From positions 2,170,001 through 2,234,000 of the forward strand of contig BSYQ01000005.1 in assembly GCA_030272585.1 (NCBI GenBank): a stretch of DNA of 64,000 nucleotides, in the 5' to 3' direction. Source of the DNA: Bryopsis sp. KO-2023. Lineage: Eukaryota; Chlorophyta; Ulvophyceae; Bryopsidales; Bryopsidaceae. Positions within the stretch are counted from its first letter, which is position 1; the number at the start of each line of letters is the position of its first letter. The notes under the pieces are model-generated. The model did not search any database. It was not told where the DNA came from and saw only the letters and a program-made list of their open reading frames with translations. This document shows positions 38,616 to 51,144 of this stretch, one piece after another. A program made the translations under genes and the position numbers.

Positions 38616-39150
38616 TTTCTTGCAGTATCCCTCTACTTCAAGCCCGCGGCGAAGAAGTGAGTATGAGAGTTATTTTTAGACCAACACCTGTGTTGGGGGA
38701 AACCTCTGTGGATATTCCCTTTGTCCTTTAGACAAATCTGTAACCACCTCTTTGTGTGGATAACTCTTCTTTTCGTGGTGTTTCCTTGTAAACTGCTTTA
38801 ATTTAATTTTTCTTTGGACACAACAAGCACCTCTAGGGTCTGCTTGAAAAATCTCCAAAAATCTCAAAATATCGTCCAATCCTGACGAAAAATATTAAGG
38901 ACCTCTTGGGTCTCCTTAAAATAGACGAAGGACCTCTTGGGTCTCCTTCGCAACTCGAAAAACCACTCTGCAGAAAGTCTGAAGCAATACCCTAACTTTG
39001 ACAGAGCATAACTTTCCGCACACAGCTTGGAATAAACCCCAACCGGACTCAAACGAAGCGGATTTTTCTTAGCTTACTTTTCGACACCTTATTTGTCCAA
39101 TTCGGACCTTAGACGCCGAAGTTATCGTCGTTTCCGTGACGGACTCTTCA
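38616..39150. other. Gypsy-2 leader, no gag capsid found
   Basis: There is no capsid similarity in any frame. A 27-base stretch with GGACCTCTTGGGTCTCCTT occurs twice (about 38,899-38,921 and 38,931-38,953). The 5' leader of the element probably sits here. Confidence 0.5.
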
Positions 39151-39165
39151 CCTGCTCCGAAACCA
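39151..39165 (-). promoter_or_regulatory. Gypsy-2 primer-binding site
   Basis: The minus strand reads TGGTTTCGGAGCAGG three bases inside the 5' LTR, as in the other two gypsy elements. Confidence 0.75.
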
Positions 39166-39168
39166 AAC

Positions 39169-39441
39169 TGTTATAAACCTCTCTCTCCTAGCCAAATAAC
39201 CTCCTCGCGCCCTTCCTTGAAGTCCCTTTAACCCATCAAACCCCCACTCCTTGATGGGACCCTTGAGATGACAGGGATCACCTCAGGGCGAGACACCTGG
39301 GCTTGCTATGAGTCATCCTTTTAGCACACGTGCTATAATGATCTCATGGACCTTAAGCATATGACTAGAGCCATGTTAGTGCCCACGACTAACCCTTGAG
39401 CTCTAGTAGTGCATAGACATACTCGGCGTACACTTATAACA
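39169..39441 (-). repeat. Gypsy-2 5' LTR
   Basis: 273 bases matching 23,698-23,970, followed by the GTAGA duplication. Confidence 0.95.
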
Positions 39442-40071
39442 GTAGAAAAGGTTAGGGGAAGAAGAGATGGACAATGAAGTAAATGGGCTTTCGTGAGAAT
39501 TCACGGACAGTACAGGAAAAGTATAAGTTGTATTGGAAAAGTAAGGTGGTTTGTTGGAGGACAGGTAGTACTTGGAAAGGGGAAGGATAACTTGTTGTGG
39601 AAGAAACGATATGGTTAGTTCTTGTAAATCCCTTCCGGGCAAAGCCCAAGTTGTGTCTTCAGTGTGTTCCACCCAACTGGTCTCAAAGATCTGAGCCAGT
39701 ACAGTTAATTGTTATAGGCATATCCTTTCTAGAGATGCTCTAAGAATTCGAAAATTTTCGTCTCAACCCACGTGTCAGTGGAGTGACAACAGAAGTGTGA
39801 ACGATCGCGTTTGTTTGGACCTGTTTACCTGTCAGACCCAGGGGAGGCCATGACTGAGTCATGCAGTGCAAAAGTGATAATACCACCCTCACGACATACC
39901 CCAGCACGCTGTCGTTAACAGTTAACCCTGCAAAACTCGGTTGAAAGTGCTCGTGGAAAGCAACAAAAAAGATACTGTCGTTGAACATCTGCCTTTTCCT
40001 TTCTCGAATCACTTTTGCTGGTATCGATCGAGCTGGCTCTTCGTCACTTGAACAACGTTTGGGGCGCCAGG
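39442..40071. other. Intergenic and 5' region of the reductase gene
   Basis: No coding sequence is recognised. The first part is the original right flank of the Gypsy-2 target. The last few hundred bases probably hold the promoter and 5' UTR of the gene starting at 40,072. No clear TATA box was identified. Confidence 0.5.
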
Positions 40072-42763
40072 ATGTCATCTTTTAAATACCTGGTTTTGGG
40101 TGGGGGTAACGCTTCCGGATACGCAGCGAAGGAGTTCGTCAAGAGAGGCGTCAACAAGGGGGAGCTGTGCATAATCACCGACGAAGAGGTGACAATGGAA
40201 AGACGTCCAACTCTGTGTCGCAGGATCTCAACTTGTGAGAGCCTGCGGGGAACGTCGATATCGTATGGACGCCATCCCTCGCAAAGACCTCTTCAGGCGT
40301 TGATGAGTTCGACGTCGACGGAGAACCGAATCGCCCAAAAAGATAGCTCAACAGGGATCTTACGTCACCAGACTCTTGACTTTGCAGTGGCAGACTAGCG
40401 GGTTAACTCAACCGTCGTCGAAGCGGTGTTTCGCCGCCTTGAGCTCAGTCGAGATCTCGGTGAAAGGGCGCTGATCCTCTATGTATACTTGCACAGGTGG
40501 TTTCGTATGAGCGTCCAGCCCTGAGCAAAGCATATCTCTTTCCAGGGGGTGAGTATCTGGCAGTCTGACATCTAAATTCGACGTCCAACACCACCACCAC
40601 ACAGTTCTTGTTGCTCACATCTACATGTCCATCCCGTTCATGTCATGTCAGGGAATGAATCATCCACTGTTGGGTTGCTCTGGGTTTTCATAAAGTGATG
40701 GTAGGATTGGTTTCTGTCAGGTCCAGCAAGATTGCCTGGGTTTCATACATGTGTTGGAATGGGAATGGATAGGCAAGAGCCTGCGTTCTACGAAGAACAT
40801 GGTGAGCAGGATAGCCTTTCAATTTCGACAAGCGATCTGAATGTTAACACAAGTGCAGGATAATGTGTTGGTAGTGTGGGCAGGAATGAGGTGGAAGGAG
40901 AGATTTTGTGAACTTCTATCATTGCCAGTCGCCATATAGGATGAACATGCAGATGTATTCCGGAAAAAGCTAATGGGAGCTATAAGCATTTCTTTACTGA
41001 CCGGTCGGTCCCACCCCAGTCCTGAAAGCCAGCTCTCAACTAAATCGTAGGTATTGAATTCAAGACCGGGACAAAGGTGACTGCGGTGGATGTCGGAAAG
41101 AAATCCCTCACCACAGAGAAAGGAGAATCATTCACCTATGACAAGCTGATCGTGGCAACCGGAGCTCGAGTGAGTGTCCAACGCTGAACACCATTGCATG
41201 GACAGGTTGTCTTGCTCTCACCTTGCATTGCTTTGTGCCTGATTCTGCCAACATCCAGTCATTTGCATGATCATATTATTGTTTCCTTTGTAGCCTGTCA
41301 AACTCACGGAGTTTAAAGTACCTGGTGCCGAGCTGTCCGGATTGAACTATTTGAGGGACATAAAAGATGCCGATGCCCTGGTGGCTGCCATGGAGGAATG
41401 CAAGGCTAAGGATGGGAAGGTGGGGTTCTTTTCAACTGAAGCATTGAAAGAAATTGGGATTATTTCTATGGATTCGACGTTTGCTCCTTCCTCCTCCCTC
41501 TTTCTTATTCTGACTCCAGTGCGAGTCAAACCCTGGAAGTTGTTTCCAAATGTCAGCGCTGTTCACTTTTAATCAATGTATAAGTGGGGAAAGACATGTG
41601 GAGTACAAGTGTCCAGATACCAGGATTCTGTGTGGACAAAGGAACTTTTCCAACACACTGTAGGTAGTGGTTTACTTCACTGTAGGTAGTGGTTTACTTT
41701 CTGAAGTGCTGGCATAGGTGGTAATTGTTGGTGGTGGATACATTGGAATGGAGTGTGCTGCTGCTGTTGCCATGAACAAATTGCCTGTCACCATGGTTTT
41801 CCCTGAAGGCCATCTCATGTCCCGATTGCTGGATCCAGAAGTTGGTCAGTTCTACGCTGATCGTTACAAAGCAGAGGGTGTCACCATTGTGACTGGTCAA
41901 GTTGCGACCTCCTTCGAAGGAGAAAACGGAAAAGTGAGTGTGCACATGCGGAGATGCTCAATTGAAGTGCTTTGTTCTGTTGGTTGGTATTGTAAGTTCA
42001 TTGCTGCGATTCTGAATATCTGTGGTAAATTAGGTGACGCATGTCAACCTGAAAAGTGGCGAAAAGCTTCCTGCAGACCTTGTGGTGGTGGGAGTAGGCG
42101 CTAGAGCCAACAAGGAGTTGTTTGAGGACCAGCTGGAAATGGCGGCTGGAGGCATCAAAGTGAATGGGAAACTACAGACCTCCAATCCCGATGTGTATGC
42201 TGTTGGAGATGTGGCCGCTTTCCCTTTGAAGGTCAAGGGTGGTGAATTGCAGCGACAAGAGCACGTCACCAACTGCAGGCTCTCGGCATTCCATGCCGTC
42301 AGTGCAATCATGGCCCCAGGTGCTAGTTTTATCATGCGTGCTGATTGAAAGCAGGTGGCATGTATGTTGATTATGTACATTAACCCAGATCATGTGTGTC
42401 GTGATGCTGTTTCGAGTCTCTGAGCTGCCCTGACAAGATATGTGTTTTTGCTTGGTTTTTGCAGAAGAGACAGAGGATTATGACTATTTCCCCTTCTTCT
42501 ACTCCCGAATCTTTAATCTATCTTGGCAGTTCTACGGAATCAGTGCCAGCAAGCCAATCATGTTTGGCGACAAAGAGGCTGGCAAAATTGGGATGTACTG
42601 GGTGGATGAGGGAAAAGTGGTGGGAGCGATGTTGGAAAGCGGAACACCCGAAGAGTTTGCAGCCATCAAAGCTGTTGCAAAGGCTCAACCCCCTGCCCCC
42701 TCCCCTGAAGAGCTTGTCAAACAAGGACTTGAATTCGCTTTGAAGGTCGCCGCAGCACAATGA
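40072..42763 (+). CDS. MDAR: Monodehydroascorbate reductase, 8 exons
   Basis: Exons are 40,072-40,188, 40,497-40,548, 40,721-40,801, 41,051-41,169, 41,294-41,419, 41,718-41,933, 42,034-42,319 and 42,465-42,763. Phases close to give 431 residues, the length of cytosolic plant enzymes. The enzyme is a flavoprotein that reduces the monodehydroascorbate radical to ascorbate with NAD(P)H in the ascorbate-glutathione cycle. Visible motifs are the FAD-binding start (YLVLGGGNASGYAA), the family block YERPALSKAYLFPG, LIVATGAR, the NAD(P)-binding fold (VVIVGGGYIGMECAAAV) at residues of about 166-180, the second FAD motif (NPDVYAVGDVAAFP) and the C-terminal DYFPFFYSRIFNLSWQFYG. No targeting peptide is evident before the FAD fold, suggesting a cytosolic form. 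Introns have GTGAGT-like donors, except GTGCTA for the last. Confidence 0.95.
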
Positions 42764-43331
42764 TTGTCGGCATTCTACATGGGGATTTTTTGTACTTCTT
42801 TTTTGTTAGGGGATGTGGGGGTGGGAAAGCAAGCTGAAAATGAGTGTGCTTTTGGGGGGGATGTGGTGTTGTGCTCAACTTGATATGACTGAGACAAGCT
42901 CTTCTCTTTGAATACCTCCTGACGTGCCACCATTGTTCTTCTTGCTGTAGCGAGTTTCGTTTGTATTGCTGCGATGTAAACATGCATGGCTTCTTTTAGG
43001 GCTATGATGAACTGATCTATCCTTAATTGTATTTGCTTCAAATTGAAGCCTTCAATGGTGTCCACCTACACTGCCAGTATTGCTCTCGACGTGGATTGTT
43101 TTTTTTCACCACCTTTGATTTTCTGTGGACGTTGAGTCGAAAGCTGCAGCAGAGCTGTTGCATCCACGTGAGTCATTATCACTCTTTCTTGTGTGTCTCT
43201 GTGCAATTAGTGATATTTGTGTGATCAAGGCTAGAATAAATAGGCCCGCTTTCACTCAACTCCAGACCACTCTTATTCAAGAGAGAAAAAAAAAAGATAT
43301 TTCCTCTGCAACGACTTCTCCAAACTACGAG
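42764..43331. other. 3' UTR and intergenic sequence
   Basis: T/G-rich sequence after the reductase stop. No gene is seen. The open frame from 43,125 joins the kinase in frame, so part of it could be an N-terminal extension or 5' UTR. Confidence 0.5.
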
Positions 43332-44624
43332 ATGTTGAATCTCGCACAAGTTATGCACGACAGCGACGACCCTTTGGAGCGTCACCCTCGCTACGAAAAG
43401 ATACGCTGGGCAAGCGCTGATAAGCCCAACGTCCAGATTGCGCTCGACCGATCTCGCAACCAAAATGTCGCTATCAAGTTTATCGAACGAGGGGAAGGCG
43501 TCAAGAAACACGCGCGCAGAGAGATCGTCCACCACAGGGTTCTACGCCACGAGCACGTCGTGCAATTCCTTGAGGCGTTCTTGACGCCCAGATATTTGTG
43601 CGTGGCGATGGAGCTCGGAGAGCAGAATCTGTGGCAATACGTTCGAAGCCAAGGTGGGCGTTTACCCGAGGATCTGGCGAGGGAACTTTTTTGCCAGCTG
43701 CTGCTGGGTTTGGAGTACTGTCACAGCGTTGGAGTGGCCAACCGGTAAAAGCGATCTTCGCGGGGTGGGTTGCTGTATCTCATGCCTGCTTCTTTCCTGT
43801 CGGGTCGTTGCACCGCTTTAGGTCAGCCCTGGGTTTGTTTCTCACCGTGGTGTTGGGGAATGCTGGGGAAATTTCGAAAGGAACTTCCAAATTGGGAAGT
43901 CGTAGTCGCGCTCGTTGTTGTTCTAGTGAGAGAGGAGTGCTTTACCTCTGCACAGCTTTGACAACTTTTTTCCACACTTTTTTTTTTCAGAGACATAAAG
44001 CTTGAGAACGCCGTGTTGCAAGCGCAATATCACGACGGCCAGAAGTTTTACGTCCTGAAGATCTGCGACTTCGGTTATTGCCAGCACTCCGAAAAAGATT
44101 CTGACGCCAACTCCCTCGTCGGGACGTCAGCGTACGTCAGTCCCGAAGTTCTGTCGCAGAAGAAGTACGACGCCAAAGCGGCGGACGTCTGGTCTTGCGG
44201 CGTCGTCCTCTATTTTTTGATAGAGGGGAGGTTTCCTTTCGGAACGGAGGTCACGAATGGCTCCATGGAGATCCTGTTCCAGCGAATACGTTCTTTGCAA
44301 CTCGACCCTCCGGTTGCCATGAGTGCCGACGCTGGGGACCTGTTCAAACAAATACTGCGGCCTGCCACTTCCCGGATCAACATAAATGGAATTCTGCAGC
44401 ACTGGTGGGTGAAGGCAGGGTTGACGGAGTATCAGAAAAACAGGGGTCGAATACCAAAGGTTGTGGAGTGCCCTGAACAGAGCCTGGAGGACTTGGAGAG
44501 GATAATTGGAGAAGCTAGGAATTCGGGGGTGGAGAAGATTGGAACCAGGCAATTGGAACAAATTGTGATGGAGGCAACCCTAGGGGATCCGGATGATGTG
44601 CAAATGTTGGATGAATATGTATGA
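43332..44624 (+). CDS. SnRK2-family protein kinase with degenerate motifs, 2 exons
   Basis: Exons 43,332-43,744 and 43,991-44,624 give 348 residues, typical of SnRK2 (340-360). The kinase fold is clear: VAIKFIERGEGVKKHARREI (Lys49), LTPRYLCVAMEL, NRDIKLEN, LKICDFGYC (DFG 164-166), VGTSAYVSPEVL and ADVWSCGVVLYFLIEGRFPF. The C-terminal SnRK2 box follows (SLEDLERIIGEAR), then an acidic tail. SnRK2 kinases act in osmotic stress and, in land plants, abscisic acid signalling. Two features are odd: the Gly-rich loop GSGNFG is replaced by WASADKPNVQ, and the HRD motif reads NRD. The Lys, catalytic Asp and DFG are kept, so activity is uncertain. The start may lie further upstream in the same open frame (to 43,125). 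Confidence 0.85.
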
Positions 44625-45882
44625 TACCCAACCACCTCAGGTCAGTTGCTCCAACAAGTGGTGGTCTGGAGCATGCACACCATGATGTGCGCATGCAGTT
44701 GTCATGAAAAGGGTTGCGTGTGGCAGCTTCGCCAATTTGCAAACATGTCATGCAGGGATCTCCACGCGAGAATCGATACGCCCTTGTGGAAATGCATATG
44801 TTTTGCACTACTCTGGTGCTCATCGAACCAATAAGGTCCTTATATTAGTGAATCGCCGGCTGAATATCGACATAATATGTGTTCTGCCTTGTGTCAACGC
44901 AGGTCTTAATCAGAGAGAAAAGAGAGGAAAATAGTTTTGGAAGGTAATTTAAGTGGACTGTTCTGGGATGGAGTTTCTGCTGAGGGAAGCGGCGAAAAGT
45001 CATTGCCGAATCATTGATTTGTTGTCTCAGATTGAGAAAAGTGACTTTGAAAGTAAGTAGTGTGTGAGAGGATAAGGCTTGTTTAAGCCTGGATGTATAC
45101 ATAAATATAATATTCTATAGAGTTGCTATTCGTTCAACGTGTAAGTGTTGTAATATGTATTGCTCGAGCAATGTTTTGACGAGTTCCTATGAGGAGGAAG
45201 TGGGTTGTCGGGGGTGAAGCAACATGGGTCCACAATGACTTATGATTTTCAGCCACCTCCCTCCACGACAGTTGCTCTGTTGCAAATGTCTTTGCCATCA
45301 GCAAAAGTACAATCAAATCTGAGGTAGCAGCAGAGGGATCAAATCCTGTCGAGCTCAGAGCTCCTCATATTGTACTTTGGGTTTACAATCAGAGGAAGAA
45401 TAAAATTTTGGGCCACATAGAAACGCTCTTCACAAGATTTTCACAAGATTGTGCATCAGACAAATGGTAAAGTTGTCACTCAGCACTGAAAGGGGGGCGT
45501 TACGAACTCTTTCGGCCGTTACGAAATTTATCCATAAATTTCGTAACCATGGTTGAGTGAACAACACCATCCCTTCACTTTTGTTCTCCCCTCCACACGG
45601 TGAATGCGTCAGTTTTTCTCCATTTTGCTCGACCGATTGCCTCGCTTTGCACACGAAGGTGCCTCGCGTTTTGTTCGGTGCAATTCCTGCAGAAGCCACG
45701 TTTCCCACGGATACGGTTCTTTTTTTTTTTTTGCCCGCCACCGATGTGTCCACATCTGGACGGTGTGGTGGATGCGACAGTCTGACAATGCCAGAAATTG
45801 AACGCTGTCCATCAGAACGGCTTTTCCAAACCGCACCGCGCGTTGGGCATTGGGAGTGCAGCCAGCGTGAAGTGGAAACGAA
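44625..45882. other. Intergenic region
   Basis: No coding similarity is seen in either strand. A divergent or alternative promoter for the EED gene presumably lies in the last few hundred bases. Poly-T runs occur near 45,720. Confidence 0.5.
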
Positions 45883-48800
45883 ATGCCGCCGTATACAATG
45901 GAGGACGAGGATCCTTGTTTCGTGAACACCAACATGTGAGTTTTCGAAGGGTGGCCGTCAAAACGGTTGAACTGTCGTCATAGTCAGTGTTCTCATGATC
46001 CCTGGGTGATTTCCCTGGCTTGCAAAACGAAGCAAGCACTTCCCTTCTAGCTGAAGTCGCCAGGAAAGTGGATACACTGTTGATCAAGAAAACTGGAGAC
46101 ACTACCTGAGATGGGTACATCACAGGGGGAACACCTGGCAATAAATAAATGGATGATATCTTCTGTGCTTGTTTCAGGGTGGATGAAACACATGGAAAAC
46201 CCATCTTCTGTGTGAGTTTTAATTATTTTGACAAGAATCATGCAGATCTATTTGCATCTGTTGGCGGTAACAGGGTGAGTGAAGCTTACAAGTCACACAT
46301 TTCTAGCTAAGGAATTTTACATTTTTTTAAATGTAAGATATCAAGGATGGAAACACCCTACATTACGCTGTTTTCTTAAATCAAAGTCGATGGGTTCTCC
46401 AGATCTCGAGGGCACTTGTTTTTTTTCACCTCTAAATTTTAAGTGATGCTTCTCCGGTTGGATTTTAACAACCATAAATCATCTTGAGGCTAATTATTAA
46501 TTAGTTTCTGACAATTTGTTTGTTCTTTGCGCTTCTCATCCAGGCATCCATTTATCGGTGCAAGCCCGGAGGGGAAATAGAGGTGGTGCAAGTGTATGTG
46601 GATGAGGATGTGAGTTGCAGTTGCACAAACAAACAGGCAGACACTGGTTTTGAATTCACTTTTTCAAGCGAAGGGTGAAGTTTTTCTGGACTGTCTTGTG
46701 ATATTTTTTGTTTTCGTCCCTTTCTTTGTGCCAGTGCCTTTATTTGTGATTTCACTTGAACGCTGGATGGGGTTGGTTGAATGAGTGACCCTGAAAGTGT
46801 GAGAAAATGGAATACGAATCACGGTTGTGTGGGAATGTGAACTCAAACTTTGATGTGAAAAATTCTTGAAACGGTCAGCCAGACGAGGAGTATTACGCGT
46901 GCAAATGGACTGTCAATGAAGCCACATCTTCGCCCATTCTATTGTTGGCTGGGAAAAAGGGTGTCATGCGTGTAGTGGATTGCGGAGAGACGAAACTTCT
47001 TGAGGTATTCGAATCCCACCCGTGTATTCTTCAACGATGGAATTAATTCCATCTCTTCAGGAAGCAGTTGGGTTGTTATAGCAGCCGCAGCAGACATATT
47101 TTGGAGTGTTTCCAGAATTGTTCACTTTTCTCCAATCCTCCAAGGAGATTTTTTCTCCTCTCTTTGCCCCTAAATTCCATTGGTTACGTCACTTGCCCTC
47201 CACCCCCTATCAACAGAGAAAGAACACACACACAAATTTCCAAGAATTCGTAGGATTGCAATGGGCGACAGGGCACATTTGCACGAGTCACTGTGAGTTG
47301 ACAAATGAACTTTATGGTGTTCTGGACAGACGATGGTTGGGCATGGCCATTGCATAAATGACATTGCGGTGTTTCAAAGATCCCCCAGTTTGGTTCTGAC
47401 TGCCAGCAAGGTGGGGGAAACACACATACATAAAAAAGACAAATTAGCGGTAGACATTCGTTCTTTGTTGCTGATGGGATTTCATGATCAGTGTATATAT
47501 TTGAGAGTAAGGAAATGCATTTTTTTTAAAACCCCTCGAACGGTTGGGCAGGAGCACACCTCAACATCGGAACAGAACAAGACAGAAGGCTTTCTGTTTT
47601 TCATCGAAAAGTTTCCAGTATCTGTGGGGGTTATTGCGTCATTCCTCTGATCTGTCTGTGTTGCTAGGATGAGTCGTTGCGGCTGTGGAACATTCGCACG
47701 AAAGTTTGTGTGGTGATCGTCGCTGGAGAAGGAGGTCACACTGCAGAAGTGCTTGCGGTGGTGAGTTCCTGTTTCTCTGAATTTGGGGACCTTTAATTCA
47801 ACTTCACAATGTCACCCCAAACTCCGATAGCATGCTGACTGGTATTCTGGATTACGAATATTGCCAGTGTTTTTCACCAGGAAATGATGTTCTGTGGTGC
47901 AGGATTGCCATCTGAATGGAGACAGATTCTTGTCGTGTGGCATGGACAATTGCGTCAAGATTTGGTCTCTGAAATGTGAGTGTTTTTTTTCCCGTTTCCA
48001 GGAACAGATGTTGTTTGGAATTACTTTTTTTTTGTCAAAATGATATCTGTTTGCTACTTTTTGAATTTTTTTTGCTGAGGGAAAAGGTGGGTGACGAAGC
48101 AATTCTTCTTCATACTTTGTTGTGATTGCGGGTCCGGGAAAAACGTTTTACACTCTCGGAAGTCCTGTGATTCTTTCTTTACATCACCATTCGAATACGG
48201 ACTTCCAACTCGTGCATTCCACTCATGATTGAACGCCCACAAGCATAATTCCCCAAAATAGAGACTCTGAAGAGGTCTGTCCTCTGTTCTTTCTGATACT
48301 GCAGCTTTCAGGGATGTGATCGAGGAGTCGCACAAATGGGATGCTTCCACCGCAAAGGTCAATTTCAAAACCAAGCACAGTTATTATCCGACGTTTTCTT
48401 CCTCGTGGATTCATGGCAATTACGTGGACTGCGTGCGTTGGTATGGGGACTTGGTTTTGTCCAAAAGCGTGGATCATCGTATCGTCATGTGGCACCAAGA
48501 GGATATTCCCAAGAATGACTGGGAGACGGGGTCGAAATTCGTGATACTCATGGTGGGTGACGATCCTCCACTGCCCCTCCCTACTTCATATAGCTTTTTA
48601 TGCAATGCTGAAATACCATCAAAGTGAAAACGTATTTGTGGCAAATGCAAGGTTGCATGGATAACTTTGCTGACAAAGTTATGATGGCTTTTTCCCAGGA
48701 ATTTGCTATAAGCTGTGCAGACATCTGGTTCATTCGTTTCTCTCTGGACTTTTCTTTTCGACTGTTGGCGTGTGGAAATCGCACTGGGAAAGTGTATCTG

Positions 48801-49129
48801 TGGGACATGGGGGAGTCTCCTCTCAAAGAACCTTTGCGACTGGCCAGCAAAGAGTGCAAATCTGTGGTGAGTGTCATAGTTGCATGGGGAAGAGGCCTGG
48901 AAGGGGAGGGGGGATTGGATCCGAAGGAAACTTGTTTCCCCCTGAAGAATAATGTTTTGTTTTGTTTCGGCCCACTTGGTTTTTGGCAAGAGGTCGGTTG
49001 GTTTGAATACTGTTTTGTTTTCTTTCTAAATGCCAGGTGCGACAAACTGCAATATCCAGTGATGGGTCCATAGTCTTGGCCTCATGTGAGGATTCCACGA
49101 TCTGGCGGTGGGACAGGGTGGTAAAATAA
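45883..49129 (+). CDS. EED: Polycomb PRC2 WD40 subunit EED/FIE/ESC, 10 exons
   Basis: Exons are 45,883-45,935, 46,178-46,274, 46,544-46,609, 46,879-47,004, 47,330-47,410, 47,668-47,760, 47,903-47,975, 48,305-48,552, 48,699-48,866 and 49,037-49,129. All phases match and give 365 residues, close to plant FIE (369). The protein forms a WD40 propeller that binds trimethylated H3K27 and supports the EZH2 methyltransferase. Family signatures in order are [145 protein letters not shown] and a final TIWRWD. The N-terminus is short and two in-frame Met codons (45,883 and 45,898) could serve as the start. Confidence 0.93.
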
Positions 49130-51144
49130 GCGCTGGAGGGGCAGTGCTTGCACTCAAAAGTTCTGCACTTTGCTGGTGATTTGCGAGTCGTCTTTTGAGG
49201 AGCTGTGGAGTGTTGAGGTTTAGTAGTCTTAAGTAGGAGGAACGAGATAGGTAGAGTTGTGGGTTTCATAGGTATATCATATATTCATCGGATATTCATC
49301 GGCGTGTGGAGGGGTGGATGAAAACAGAGATGGTGGCATAGGAAGCACATTGCAATATTGCTGGTGAAAGGGTGAGGGAGTCAAATAGTCTCAACCAGGC
49401 TTAAAGAGAACATTTCACTTCCCCACATGTCGCACACATAACACATGAAAACACCACATTGCATGCGGATAATATGACCCTTAGTGTCATTCATTGCTTC
49501 TCAATGACTTATGTCATCCCTCTCCTCTCCCCCAAAATACAATTTATCCCTCCAAATATGACTATTTGTCAACTCCAGTATGACTGGGATAACACACCGG
49601 ACTACTTAGTACCATTCAGATTCATGTGGAATTTGAATGTGTCCTTTTGAACACAGTATTCCATCCTCCCAACTCTCCGACAGGAAATCAGCACATGTTT
49701 CTTGTTCCAATCAACACCACACCAAGTTAACTGAGCTTATTCATCTGCTCCAGACGTTATATTCCCCCCACATATTCAATCCTGTACCAAAGTTTCCATC
49801 ACAAGACTACAGACTGTAGAGAGAAAGAGAGAGGTGATGAAAATAAACACTTAAGAATACCCGCATTCGTTGACCTAAGAATAGCAAATTTTCCACCCAT
49901 CTCTTCTGGCCACTCCCCTCCCTCCATCCACTTTCCACTAATCCCCTTGCCTAATTCATGATTTTTTTTTCAAAGCTTTTTTTCTCCATTGACATGAAAC
50001 TTTTCCCCTTGTTTCTGTCGAACGGGATGTGGCTGAAATAATGTGATCCAACATCAAATAAGCCCCAAATACAAGCCTCCCGAATTTTCCCTTGTTTTTC
50101 TTTCTTTCAAGCCCCGATTGCTTTTTTTCCCTGCGGTCCATGAAACCTTCCCTTTAAAAACCTGTCTTCATCCAGAACACCAGCAGCACAATTCTTCCCT
50201 TGATATAATTTGAACACATCATATTGCCGTCAATTTATTGATTGGGTTTGCAGCAAAACTGTTTTTTTTCTCTGTAACATTTGTTCATATTTGGCCCTGT
50301 TTCCCCCCCCCCCTTTTTTTTCTTTTTCTTTTTTTCCTTCTCATTTTCTGCCTGTACGAAAATTACCAAACTAAATTATCTGTTCATGAATCCTTTGGTT
50401 CTTTTTTCTCATGCAATCCACCATAAAAAAACAGAAAAAAAAATGGTGCCCCACACATGCACACACCCATCCCAAGCAATGCCAAAAAACACACATACCA
50501 TTAATGAAAAAAGACAAGAACAAAACAAAAAAAACAAACTAAAAACAGACACATCCAATCCTGGTTTTCCCTGGATCATTAAGAATCCCCCCCCATTTTT
50601 CATTTTCTCTCTCCCCGATGATTTTCTTTTCAATATAATGGCAAAGTTGCTTTCTTTGGCTTCATACATTGTCGAATATAACGTAGAGGAAAAGCAACAA
50701 GAACTGTTCGATGCTCCTCTCTGTTTAGTGAACATATTCCAAATCGAAAAAGAAAAGGTTGGTACGCAATTATACACATATATGTATGTATGTCCATATA
50801 CATACTAATTCGTGCCTCTTCGAGCTAAAGCTGAGTTGCCCTGAATCTCAACAGGGTGTGCACTGGATGCTGGAATTCTTGCTGTGGTGCTTTGACCCCC
50901 TGACCAAGTGTGTTGCCCAGCAACTGCTGGAGCTTTCGAACGGTCGTCCTCAACACAGGGAGACTGAACTGATGAATTCGGCGAAGATGCTGTACAAGAA
51001 AAACATACACACGCACAAAGAGAAACTTTTTGCTGACCTCTTAATCAGAGCAACTCTTCCTTAAATATCAAAAACAGAAAAGGGGACGAAGGCTGGAACC
51101 ACAAAAAAAAATCAGCACTGCCACATGGGACTTTTGTGTTTCTT
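49130..51144. other. Long intergenic stretch between convergent genes
   Basis: It contains the 3' UTRs of the flanking convergent genes and A/T-rich homopolymer runs (49,960-50,630). At about 50,640-51,064 the plus strand has a coding-like patch (GVHWMLEFLLWCFDPLTK, LLELSNGRPQHRETELMNSAK) next to an acceptor-like AATCTCAACAG, but no family is recognised and no complete gene can be built. Confidence 0.45.

Larger units (their letters stand above)
23698..39441 (-). mobile_element. Gypsy-2: chromovirus with two LTRs, split by Gypsy-3
   Basis: Two 273-base LTRs (23,698-23,970 and 39,169-39,441) in the same orientation begin TGTTATAAAC and end TTATAACA. The 5 bases GTAGA flank the element at 23,693-23,697 and 39,442-39,446. 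The minus-strand order is LTR, primer site, partial gag, protease, RT, RNase H, integrase, chromodomain, polypurine tract, LTR. Without the nested Gypsy-3 the element is about 5.65 kb. I see no difference between the two LTRs by eye, so the insertion is recent. Confidence 0.95.

Noticed and set aside
50281-50808. Open frame of 175 codons on the plus strand
   Set aside because: It covers homopolymer-rich intergenic DNA (poly-C, poly-T, poly-A) with no family similarity. Only the patch after 50,640 looks faintly coding.
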